From: Anaerolineales bacterium
Lineage (GTDB): Bacteria > Chloroflexota > Anaerolineae > Anaerolineales > Villigracilaceae
Length of the DNA: 11,127 nt
Direction of reading: 5' to 3'
NCBI GenBank assembly: GCA_025056515.1
Contig: JANWWB010000014.1
Span: 1 to 11,127 of the forward strand
Shown: one piece after another, positions 1 to 6,362 of the stretch
Layout of the letters: every line of letters starts with the position of its first letter
Position numbering within the stretch: the stretch's first letter is position 1
Position numbers and translations under genes: made by a program
Notes under the pieces: generated by a model
What the model saw: only the letters and a program-made list of their open reading frames with translations
Database searches by the model: none
What the model was told of the DNA's origin: nothing

Positions 1-915
1 TCGCAAGGTTGGAGAGAGATGGGTTTGTGTTTCTTGAAGCAGGTTGTCCATCAACATATTCCCAATCGTGGCTTGTATTCTCTGGCGCATGGTTTGCAAG
101 ATGAGGGTGTAAGCATGCGTAGCGTCCTCGAGCCGTGCAAAGAAGTGGCGGTCGAGGAGTTCGCTACCGTTGAGACGCATGCGCCAGTGCCACGTGCTGA
201 TCATGCGATTGAGATCATCGTTGAGAATCTGGAGCAATCGCTGACCGGCAAGATTCGCATATCGTTCTAGCATCTTTTTTGTCATTCGGGCAGCACTCAA
301 GCGCAAAGCACAATATTGAGCGGAAGGATGTTCAGGGAGAAAAGTGGTCAGGACGATTTGTACAGGACCTACAAGATGTGTGCTCAAGGCTGCCAAGCCG
401 ACTTCGAAGCCGCGAGGGGTGGAGGAAACCGTCTCCGTGGGAACAGGTTCACCTTCCCAGAACAAGACCAGCGCATCGCAAGCGGAGGAACGAAGGTGAA
501 CTTGACCGGTAAACTGCTGGGCATGTAAGGTCGCAAGCAGCGCTTGCCAACCGTCAGGGCCGGAGATTTGCCTTCGCTCAGCCACGGTCGATTCAAGCCT
601 TAGCCAAACCACTCTTCCGGCAACCTCGGAGAGGGTAATAAGCTGAATCGGGATGGTCGGGGTTGTCCAGCCTATACCGGCCTGTTTTTCGGCGATGGGT
701 TGGGATTGGTTGTCACGATGGCGATAGGTCCCCACCAAGTCTCCGCCGGCAAACAAGAAAAAGAGTTGTTCTTCTGGATGCGGGCGTGCTTCGATCAAGC
801 CGGTCGCTTGATCGGCGATGAAATTGTGTTTCAGCGACTCCAGATAAGCTGGTGAGCCTTCAAATTCGTTGCTGCTGATCTGGCCAAAGAAGACAAGTGG
901 CTCAATAGTTTCCAT
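1..915 (-). CDS. Unrecognised protein with a possible duplicated N-terminal domain (partial, C-terminus off the left edge)
   Basis: An open frame of 305 codons runs from ATG 915-913 to base 1 without a stop, so the C-terminus is missing. The start lies 14 nt inside the end of the CoA-transferase gene. No good Shine-Dalgarno is visible, which suggests translation by coupling. I do not recognise the family with certainty. Residues about 22-66 and 122-161 look like two copies of one unit: an amphipathic helix, a TG turn (TGLIEA, TGQVHL), then a hydrophobic strand and turn (LFFLFAGGDLV, LVLFWEGEPV). This pattern recalls DUF4388/PATAN-type sensory domains, but that is only an impression. Residues about 205-300 look helical and carry basic residues. 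No signal peptide or membrane segment is seen. It is the last visible gene of the minus-strand operon. It is clearly not the expected CoA-transferase B subunit. Confidence 0.75.
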   Translation of the reverse strand, partial: METIEPLVFFGQISSNEFEGSPAYLESLKHNFIADQATGLIEARPHPEEQLFFLFAGGDLVGTYRHRDNQSQPIAEKQAGIGWTTPTIPIQLITLSEVAGRVVWLRLESTVAERRQISGPDGWQALLATLHAQQFTGQVHLRSSACDALVLFWEGEPVPTETVSSTPRGFEVGLAALSTHLVGPVQIVLTTFLPEHPSAQYCALRLSAARMTKKMLERYANLAGQRLLQILNDDLNRMISTWHWRMRLNGSELLDRHFFARLEDATHAYTLILQTMRQRIQATIGNMLMDNLLQETQTHLSPTLR

Positions 916-1804
916 AATTGACCGGTTGACTGTACAAAGGCTTCACCTGCAATCGTTGGAGTGTCTGCTCGCCGAGTTTGCGGCGATATTCCTCGCGGTC
1001 TTGTACGCCATAGACCCATTCTTCCAACCAGGCTTGCACACTTTCACGCGATTCACTTATCCTATCCCATTGTAGATAGAACTCGTTGTCCCGATCATAA
1101 TAGCCCTGGGCATAGGAAGGATGACAAGCAAAGGGGACATGACAGACGGCACTGACGATAAAGCCGGGGATGAGTGTGCGGTTGGGGTCGGAGCGGATGA
1201 CAGCCTCCTCGACGATTTCTTCGGCGGTCAGGATGACGCGTTCGGCAGCAAAGGCAGCTTCTTTTTGTTCTCCGATGATACCCCAAAGGTGAGCGTTGCC
1301 TTCTGGATCGGCACGTTGGACGTGAACGATGGCCACATCTGGATTGAGTGCTGGGACAACAATCACTTCGCGCCCGCTATAGGGGTCGATGACTCGACGG
1401 ATGTTGGGGTTAGCGCGCTCGAGGTCCAACGCCCCAGTTGGATTCATAGGCATGAAGGGCAAACCGGCGGCCCCGGCCTGCAAGCGCGAAATCATCCCAA
1501 AGTGGGAGTATTCCTCCCATTCCAGCCGGCCGGCTTCGATTTCAGCGCGCACAATCCGTAACGAGCCGACGCCGGGATTGCCCATGTAGGAAAAGATAAT
1601 CTTGCGGGCACAGCCAGCAGCGACCATTTGGTCGTAGATGAGGTCGGGAGTGGCGCGCGCAAGCGTTAGGTTGCGCTTGCGCTGGCGGATGATTTCATGT
1701 CCGGCCGCAAAAGGAATGAGATGTGTAAATCCGGCAGCGTAGACCAAATCGCCATCATGGACAAAGCGCTCAATCGCTTCGGCCAGAGACATCAGTTTGC
1801 TCAT
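902..1804 (-). CDS. CoA-transferase subunit A, glutaconate/3-oxoacid type (GctA-like)
   Basis: This 300-residue protein resembles the alpha subunit of family I CoA-transferases of the glutaconate type, which with a beta subunit move CoA between acyl groups. Visible family features are the N-terminal MSLAEAIERFVHDGD, the GF segment at 25-26, an ADPEGNAHLWG stretch at 166-175, and HPSYAQGYYDRDNEFY at 228-243. The length fits GctA better than the shorter AtoD/PcaI subunits. I chose ATG 1804-1802 because an AAGGAG motif lies just upstream. The open frame extends 52 codons further upstream, but those residues overlap the preceding gene in another frame and look unlike the family. The start overlaps the stop of the small membrane gene (ATGA), so translation is probably coupled. 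In this family the catalytic glutamate sits in subunit B, which is not in this window. The substrate is unknown; the related IpdA-type ring hydrolases are an alternative. Confidence 0.85.
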   Translation of the reverse strand: MSKLMSLAEAIERFVHDGDLVYAAGFTHLIPFAAGHEIIRQRKRNLTLARATPDLIYDQMVAAGCARKIIFSYMGNPGVGSLRIVRAEIEAGRLEWEEYSHFGMISRLQAGAAGLPFMPMNPTGALDLERANPNIRRVIDPYSGREVIVVPALNPDVAIVHVQRADPEGNAHLWGIIGEQKEAAFAAERVILTAEEIVEEAVIRSDPNRTLIPGFIVSAVCHVPFACHPSYAQGYYDRDNEFYLQWDRISESRESVQAWLEEWVYGVQDREEYRRKLGEQTLQRLQVKPLYSQPVNYGNY

Positions 1805-2049
1805 TTTTTCTCCTTTTTTGCCGCTTTCTGCTGTTTCAGACGCTGACTGAGTTTGCGCACACCGCTGAATCGCTCGCTCGGTTTGGGCCGGAATTGTCCT
1901 CGCCCCAAGAAAAAAGCCAAGACGAATGCAGCAAAGGCGAGGAAGGCATACAAAAACCAATCTGTGCTTCGAGCCAGGAAAGCGGCCACACTCAGGAGTA
2001 AAGCTAAAAACCCCATCAGTCCAAAAAAGATGCTGAATCGGGCACGCAT
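1801..2049 (-). CDS. Small two-helix membrane protein of unknown function
   Basis: An 82-residue protein with two hydrophobic segments, about residues 5-26 and 31-49, separated by a short polar turn (ARSTD). A strongly basic tail follows, rich in K, R and Q and ending KKEKK. By the positive-inside rule the C-terminal tail, and hence both ends, would face the cytoplasm. ATG 2049-2047 was chosen because AAGGAT lies 7 nt upstream and the hydrophobic pattern begins at once. A longer frame reaches back into the dehydrogenase gene but has no membrane-like or family character. The stop TGA shares bases with the next start codon (ATGA). It follows the dehydrogenase by 61 nt, with a stem-loop in the gap. 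I know no function for it; its position only suggests co-expression with the CoA-transferase. Confidence 0.65.
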   Translation of the reverse strand: MRARFSIFFGLMGFLALLLSVAAFLARSTDWFLYAFLAFAAFVLAFFLGRGQFRPKPSERFSGVRKLSQRLKQQKAAKKEKK

Positions 2050-2066
2050 AGATGCTATCCTTGCAA

Positions 2067-2097
2067 GAGAGGGGCAGAGGACTGTTCTGCCCCTCTC
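2067..2097 (-). promoter_or_regulatory. Intra-operon 12-bp stem-loop
   Basis: GAGAGGGGCAGA (2067-2078) and TCTGCCCCTCTC (2086-2097) form a perfect 12-bp inverted repeat with a 7-nt loop. It lies between the stop of the P5C dehydrogenase and the start of the small membrane gene. No T-run follows on the minus strand; the next bases are CTTGCAAGGATAGC, which hold the weak ribosome site of the next gene. It is therefore more likely a partial terminator, an RNase processing site or an mRNA 3'-end stabiliser than a full terminator. Confidence 0.6.
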
Positions 2098-2110
2098 ATC
2101 CCGATTGGAT

Positions 2111-3685
2111 TTACTTGATGAGGGTTCGAATTTGCTCGCGCATATAGAGAGGCAGGTAGTAAATGCCGCCCGCATTCTTACCCGTTGCTCCCGAACCTTT
2201 CCAGCCGCCGAACGGTTGATACCCGGGCCAGGCGCCGGTGGTTGCCCCTTGTGGGCGGTTGGCGTAGGTCACCCCTGCCTCAATATTGTCGAAGAACCAC
2301 TCGACTTCTTCTAAGCTGCCATAAAAGCCAGCTGTTAGGCCGTAGTTGACGCTATTGGCCTCGCGCATAGCTTCTTCCAGGCTGTTGACTTTACCAATAG
2401 TGGTGATGGGGAGGAACATCTCATGTTTCCAGAGTCGATGGCTGAACGGCAAATCGGTGACGAAGGTGGGCGCGCAGTAGTAGCCTTTGGCGTATTCACC
2501 TTCAGTCAGTATTCTGCCGCCGGTTAGGAACTCGCCACCGCCCTCCAGCAATTCACGGCAGTAGTCCTGGTAGTCTTCATAAGCTTTCTTGTTGATGACG
2601 GGGCCGAGGAAGTTCTTGCGTTCGGTCGGATCGCCGATGGTGAGTTTTTCTGTCAATTCTTTCAGACGTACCACCAAGTCATCGTAGACAGGCGCTTCGA
2701 TATACACGCGCGAGGCGGCAGAGCATTTTTGTCCCTGAAGACCGAAGGCCGAGCGGACAATGCCGGCTGCCGCGCGTTCGAGATCGGCATGACGAGAAAC
2801 GATGGCGGGGTTCTTGCCACCCAGTTCCAGGATAATCGGGCGAACGTATTTGCCATTCGCAAAGTCGCGGAACATCTTCATCCCTACATCGTAGGAACCG
2901 GTGAAGGTTATGCCATCCACTTCAGGGCTTTCGACCAACGCCTGCCCGAGGGTGCGCCCAGGGCCGGTGACAAAGTTGACCACGCCGTCTGGAAGACCGG
3001 CATCGCGGAAGCATTCAGCCAGCAGACGCACAATCCAAGGTGTGTCGGTTGCCGGTTTGATGACAACTGTATTCCCGGTGACCAACGCTGCGCCTGTCGG
3101 GCCGCCTGTTAGCGCAAAGGGGAAGTTGAATGGGCTAATCACCAGCCAAACGCCATACGGACGCAAAACGGAGATGTTTTTGGCTTCGTAACCGACCAAG
3201 GGGTCTTTGCCCATTTCAACAATGTAACCGTTATGGGCTTCCATCTGGTCACAAGCATAGGCAATCAGGTCGGCTGTTTCCTGGACGTCGCCTAGGGCTT
3301 CCATGCGGTTTTTACCCACTTCGAGGGACATAGCGGCGCCCAGTTCAAACAAGCGAGACTCGATAATTTCGACCACTTTGCGCAGCAGTTTAACACGTTC
3401 TTGCCAGGGCGTACGACTCCAAATGGGAAAGGCTCGCCGTGCTGCCGCCAGCGCCTGATGAGCGTGCTGTTCATTGCCTTTTTGCATGACGGCTAGAACC
3501 CAATCTGTATTGATGGGTGAGCGGTCCTCAAATTTTTCCTCGGCAAAGACGTCTTGATTGTCAATGATCATGGCATATTCTTTGCCCAGATTGGCCTTCA
3601 CTTTCGCCAGCGCTGCATCGTACTGGGTATGCAGTTCTTCGGGCGGATTGAACATGGTTGCATAAGTTAATTTGAAATCAGCCAT
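2111..3685 (-). CDS. rocA: 1-pyrroline-5-carboxylate dehydrogenase (L-glutamate gamma-semialdehyde dehydrogenase)
   Basis: A 524-residue member of the aldehyde dehydrogenase superfamily, P5CDH branch. It oxidises glutamate-gamma-semialdehyde to glutamate with NAD+ as the last step of proline and arginine breakdown, in the cytoplasm. The catalytic set is present: Asn187 in SPFNFPF, Lys210 in VVIKPA, the FTGS turn at 261-264, Glu287 in LELGGKNP, and nucleophile Cys321 in GQKCSAASR. PFGG is at 491-494 near the C-terminus. The long N-terminal segment (FKLTYATMFNPPEEL) and the total length match monofunctional RocA/PruA-type enzymes; there is no fused proline dehydrogenase domain. ATG 3685 is preceded by a CCGGAGG ribosome site. 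It is the first gene of the minus-strand operon, driven by the promoter at 3729-3757 with a leader of about 37 nt. No proline dehydrogenase gene is visible nearby. The symbol pruA would serve equally well. Confidence 0.95.
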   Translation of the reverse strand: MADFKLTYATMFNPPEELHTQYDAALAKVKANLGKEYAMIIDNQDVFAEEKFEDRSPINTDWVLAVMQKGNEQHAHQALAAARRAFPIWSRTPWQERVKLLRKVVEIIESRLFELGAAMSLEVGKNRMEALGDVQETADLIAYACDQMEAHNGYIVEMGKDPLVGYEAKNISVLRPYGVWLVISPFNFPFALTGGPTGAALVTGNTVVIKPATDTPWIVRLLAECFRDAGLPDGVVNFVTGPGRTLGQALVESPEVDGITFTGSYDVGMKMFRDFANGKYVRPIILELGGKNPAIVSRHADLERAAAGIVRSAFGLQGQKCSAASRVYIEAPVYDDLVVRLKELTEKLTIGDPTERKNFLGPVINKKAYEDYQDYCRELLEGGGEFLTGGRILTEGEYAKGYYCAPTFVTDLPFSHRLWKHEMFLPITTIGKVNSLEEAMREANSVNYGLTAGFYGSLEEVEWFFDNIEAGVTYANRPQGATTGAWPGYQPFGGWKGSGATGKNAGGIYYLPLYMREQIRTLIK

Positions 3686-3728
3686 ACGGCGCCTCCGGGG
3701 AATATTTTAGAAAACAATGAGCGTGTTT

Positions 3729-3757
3729 AGTATAGCGTAGGAAACCGGCAGTGTCAA
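3729..3757 (-). promoter_or_regulatory. Sigma-70-type promoter for the P5C dehydrogenase operon
   Basis: On the minus strand TTGACA (3757-3752) is followed by a 17-bp spacer and TATACT (3734-3729). This is a consensus -35, the ideal spacing and a 5/6 -10. Transcription would start near 3722, leaving a leader of about 37 nt before ATG 3685 that contains GGAGG. Confidence 0.8.
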
Positions 3758-3780
3758 AGCAAATTCTCCGTGTTTCAGGA

Positions 3781-3845
3781 TGACATCTCTCCCCATCACT
3801 TTCTCGATAACCCCTGGTATTTGTTCCGGTGACATCGGTGACATC
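3781..3845. repeat. Three direct copies of TGACATC between the divergent promoters (possible operator)
   Basis: TGACATC occurs at 3781-3787, 3830-3836 and 3839-3845. The last two belong to a tandem 9-bp repeat GGTGACATC (3828-3845) that ends 6 bp before the plus-strand -35 box. Tandem copies beside a promoter fit a regulator binding site, but no regulator gene is in the window and chance is possible. Confidence 0.3.
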
Positions 3846-3851
3846 CTCCAG

Positions 3852-3880
3852 TTAACAATCCCGTTCTGAGGGAGTACAAT
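3852..3880 (+). promoter_or_regulatory. Sigma-70-type promoter for hutH, with a palindrome near the start point
   Basis: TTAACA (3852-3857), a 17-bp spacer and TACAAT (3875-3880) make a strong sigma-70 match. The start point would be near 3887, giving a leader of about 37 nt to ATG 3924. The 10-bp perfect palindrome GTTGATCAAC (3890-3899) lies just after the predicted start point, where a repressor could bind. AAGGAGAG then precedes the start codon. Confidence 0.75.
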
Positions 3881-3923
3881 CAAGGGGATGTTGATCAACT
3901 TTCATAGCTAAGGAGAGCTTCGT

Positions 3924-5450
3924 ATGACCATTGTCCTAGACGGTTCTTCCCTTACGATCGAAAAACTTGTTGCAATTGCCCGGTTCGGGGAGAAGGTGGA
4001 GCTTGCTCCCGAGGCACTCGAGCGCATCAAGGTCTGCCGTGCTATGTTGGAAGAAAAGTTGGCAGCCAGGGAAATTATGTATGGCACGAATACAGGCATT
4101 GGCGAGTTTTCCGAGAAGGTGCTCAGTGATGAGCAGGTGAAGGAATTTCAGAAATATCTGATCTACAATCACGCAGCAGGCATCGGCGAGCCTGCACCGA
4201 TCGAATATGTGCGCGGCGCCCTGGCCAGTCGTATCAATGTCCATGCGCATGGCAATTCGGGTTGCCGCCCGGAGATTACGTTAACCTTGGTGGAAATGCT
4301 CAACAAGGGTGTTACGCCGGTGGTCTGTCAGAAGGGTTCGGTTGGTGCTTCCGGCGACCTTGCACCAATGGCGCAAGCCATGCTTCTTCTGATGGGGGAG
4401 GGCGAAGCCTTTTATCAGGGTGAACGTTTGCCCGGACGGGTTGCAATGGAACGTGCCGGCATTCCCATCCCCGGACTACAGGCGCGCGATGGGCTTGCGG
4501 CGATTAACGGTTCAAACCTCCTAACAGCAATGAGCGCCATCCATATCTACGAGATGGAACGTTTCCTCAAGCAGGCTGAAATTGCAGCTGCCATGACGAT
4601 TGAGGCACTTTTGGGAAACCTGAAACCTTACCATCCCAAAGTACACGAACTGCGCGGCTTCCGAGGGGCGATCGTCAGTGCAGCCAATATCCGCAAGGTC
4701 ATCGCCGGTTCGGACCTGACCACCGGTAAGGTCAAAACCAAGGTGCAAGATGCCTACTCAATGCGTTCCACCCCCCAAGTCATCGGGGCAGCACGGGACG
4801 CAGTGGCTTATGCCCGTTCGCAGGTCGAAATCGAACTGAACGGCGTCGGCGATAACCCTATCTGGATTCCCGAGGAGAAACTGACTTTGACCGGAGCGAA
4901 TTTCCAGGGGACGCCCGTTTCCCTGCCAATGGACATGGCCGGAGCGGCGATTACGATGGTTTGTGTGCTCTCGGAGCGGCGTCTCAACCGTCTAACCAAC
5001 CCGGCATTATCCCAAGGATTGCCTGACTTTCTGGCACACGATCCTGGATTTTATTCTGGTTTGATGCTCTCGCAGTATACAGCGGATATGCTGATTGTGG
5101 AGCAGCGCATTTTGAGTATGCCGGCCTCCATTCAATCGATCCCCGCTGCAGCCGACCAGGAGGACTTTGTCTCGATGGGTATGAACACGGCTCTCAAGAA
5201 TGCCCAGATTTTGGATAACGCCTATGGTGTTTTGGGCATCGAGTTCATGGCTGCCGCACAAGCGCTCGATTTCCGACAGTTCACACCCGGGCGCGGCACA
5301 CAGAAGGCGCGTGAGGTCATTCGCCGGTATGTGGCTCATTTGGATATTGACCGCCCACTGTATCCTGATCACAACACCATGAAAGAGTTGGTCAAGTCAG
5401 GCGAGATTCTGGAAGAAGTTGAAAAGGAAATCGGTCCGTTGGAGAGTTGA
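3924..5450 (+). CDS. hutH: Histidine ammonia-lyase (MIO-dependent aromatic amino-acid lyase family)
   Basis: A 508-residue enzyme that removes ammonia from L-histidine to give urocanate, the first step of histidine breakdown, in the cytoplasm. The self-forming MIO cofactor comes from Ala142-Ser143-Gly144 in GSVGASGDLAPMA. Other active-site residues sit where they do in the Pseudomonas enzyme: Tyr53 (YGTNTG), His83, Asn195 (INGSN), Gln275/Tyr278/Arg281 (QDAYSMR), Phe327 (GANFQG) and Glu413 (DQEDFVSMG). The histidine-type Glu413 and His83 favour histidine over tyrosine or phenylalanine. Two departures stand out: the selectivity pair is Asn82-His83 rather than the usual Ser-His, and the inner loop reads TGIGEF instead of TGFG. 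AAGGAGAG precedes ATG 3924. No hutU, hutI or hutG lies in the window. A related MIO lyase or aminomutase remains possible. Confidence 0.88.
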   Translation: MTIVLDGSSLTIEKLVAIARFGEKVELAPEALERIKVCRAMLEEKLAAREIMYGTNTGIGEFSEKVLSDEQVKEFQKYLIYNHAAGIGEPAPIEYVRGALASRINVHAHGNSGCRPEITLTLVEMLNKGVTPVVCQKGSVGASGDLAPMAQAMLLLMGEGEAFYQGERLPGRVAMERAGIPIPGLQARDGLAAINGSNLLTAMSAIHIYEMERFLKQAEIAAAMTIEALLGNLKPYHPKVHELRGFRGAIVSAANIRKVIAGSDLTTGKVKTKVQDAYSMRSTPQVIGAARDAVAYARSQVEIELNGVGDNPIWIPEEKLTLTGANFQGTPVSLPMDMAGAAITMVCVLSERRLNRLTNPALSQGLPDFLAHDPGFYSGLMLSQYTADMLIVEQRILSMPASIQSIPAAADQEDFVSMGMNTALKNAQILDNAYGVLGIEFMAAAQALDFRQFTPGRGTQKAREVIRRYVAHLDIDRPLYPDHNTMKELVKSGEILEEVEKEIGPLES

Positions 5451-5579
5451 CTCGCTTGGGAGTTCAGCAAGTAGGAGCTTCTCTGCTTCAATTTCTAGGA
5501 CAATCTTTGCGCTTTGCTGGCTGACCCGACCTGGAAGGCTGATCGGGCAAGCACAACCAGTCCTATTGATCGAGGTGTT

Positions 5580-5849
5580 CTCGGAGCGATAGATTCCGAG
5601 TAAAATTGCGCTACCCAGAGAGCAGGAATCATCCTGCCATTCCCGAAGAATGTGTTTTCTAAAAACTCGACGATTGTGAGAAAACAATTTTTGTTGCCAC
5701 TGCTTAGGGGATAACTCCCCTGGTCAAGAGCTGGGAAGCCACCTGGGGCAGCTCATGCCCCAAAATCAGCCTGCTTCGGCGGGTTTCCAAGTCATGAGCC
5801 GAGGACTTCAGTCCCCCGGCAGGTGTGATTAAGAAATGAGTGAGCTCAT
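5580..5849 (+). ncRNA. Candidate structured RNA: dense stem-loops with a possible pseudoknot
   Basis: The 428 bp between hutH and the GNAT gene hold no convincing gene but many short perfect hairpins. Stems pair 5580-5585/5595-5600, 5622-5627/5632-5637, 5638-5642/5648-5652, 5653-5660/5679-5686, 5706-5711/5716-5721, 5744-5750/5756-5762 and 5769-5774/5779-5784 (C-UUCG-G tetraloop). The next is a two-part stem, 5798-5801/5817-5820 enclosing 5803-5806/5811-5814, followed by 5836-5840/5845-5849. The loop of the 5744-5762 hairpin starts GCTCATG (5751-5757), the exact complement of CATGAGC (5793-5799), allowing a pseudoknot. The UUCG loop favours the plus strand. The overall look recalls HEARO/omega RNAs of the IS200/IS605 world, but no IscB or TnpB gene is beside it. 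The stretch 5451-5579 shows nothing firm. The 5653-5686 stem followed by AATTTTTG could be a weak hutH terminator. Confidence 0.4.
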
Positions 5850-5878
5850 GAGTACCTTTTTAGCGAGGACGTTCCGAA

Positions 5879-6160
5879 ATGACCGGCAATGCTATTGAAA
5901 TTGTTCACAACCCAGAAAAGAATCGTTTCGAACTTGAGCAAGACGGCTTGCTATGCGTCTTAGAATACTATGTTGTAGAGGGCACAATGGTGTTCACCCA
6001 CACCGAGGTCCCATCGGCGCTTGGTGGGCGCGGCCTAGGGTCACGCTTGGCACAAGCGGGTTTGGAGTATGCCCGCCAGCAGGGGCTTAAAGTCCGTCCC
6101 TTGTGTTCCTTTATTGCCGGTTATATTCAAAAACATCCGGAATATCAGGATTTGCTCTGA
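5879..6160 (+). CDS. Small GNAT-fold N-acetyltransferase-like protein (COG2388/YjdJ type)
   Basis: A 93-residue protein of the minimal GNAT type. The acetyl-CoA-binding motif A is visible: strand MVFTHTEVP (37-45), then GGRGLGS (49-55), matching the R-x-x-G-x-G/A pyrophosphate loop, followed by a helix SRLAQAGLEYARQQG. The C-terminus, VRPLCSFIAGYIQKHPEYQDLL, is typical of this short family; the tyrosine- and histidine-rich end is its hallmark. Members are near 90-100 residues, so the protein is complete. The substrate is unknown. ATG 5879 has GAGG 10 nt upstream, an acceptable though spaced ribosome site. It stands alone: the structured region lies before it and a strong terminator follows at 6286-6325. 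Confidence 0.8.
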   Translation: MTGNAIEIVHNPEKNRFELEQDGLLCVLEYYVVEGTMVFTHTEVPSALGGRGLGSRLAQAGLEYARQQGLKVRPLCSFIAGYIQKHPEYQDLL

Positions 6161-6165
6161 GGCGC

Positions 6166-6189
6166 CAAGATGCCGTCGTGCTCATCTTG
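6166..6189 (+). other. Short stem-loop after the GNAT gene
   Basis: CAAGATG (6166-6172) and CATCTTG (6183-6189) form a perfect 7-bp stem with a 10-nt loop just after the stop codon. No T-run follows, so it is more likely an mRNA-end structure than a terminator. Confidence 0.35.
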
Positions 6190-6285
6190 ATCTCATCTGT
6201 GTTCTACCTCCTAGTGTGACGAGATAGGCGGGAACAAGAGGAAGCCGGGGTTTTTGTAACACAACTGCTGGCAAATTGTTTTGCA

Positions 6286-6325
6286 AAAACAGCGCAACGA
6301 TTTTACGATTGTGCTGTTTTTCTCT
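6286..6325 (+). terminator. Rho-independent terminator after the GNAT gene
   Basis: AAAACAGCGCAA (6286-6297) pairs with TTGTGCTGTTTT (6309-6320), 12 bp with one G-U, around an 11-nt loop. The T-tract that ends the stem continues as TCTCTTT. The A-run on the other side makes it usable from both directions. It ends 38 nt before the prenyltransferase start. Confidence 0.75.
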
Positions 6326-6362
6326 TTGCAGAATTCATACCACAATAAGATAAGGAGACCCT

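Noticed and set aside
1805-1960. 52-residue N-terminal extension of the CoA-transferase
   Set aside because: It overlaps the small membrane gene in another frame and is unlike the family; a good ribosome site sits at the internal ATG 1804.
1853-2314. 153-codon plus-strand open frame opposite the small membrane gene and the dehydrogenase end
   Set aside because: Antisense shadow of two better-supported genes, with no family features.
3707-3898. 63-codon minus-strand open frame in the hutH/P5CDH spacer
   Set aside because: It covers both divergent promoters, has no ribosome site and shows no family features.
5397-5687. 96-codon minus-strand open frame overlapping the hutH 3' end
   Set aside because: It is antisense to hutH, has no ribosome site and lies in the stem-loop region; the composition is not protein-like.
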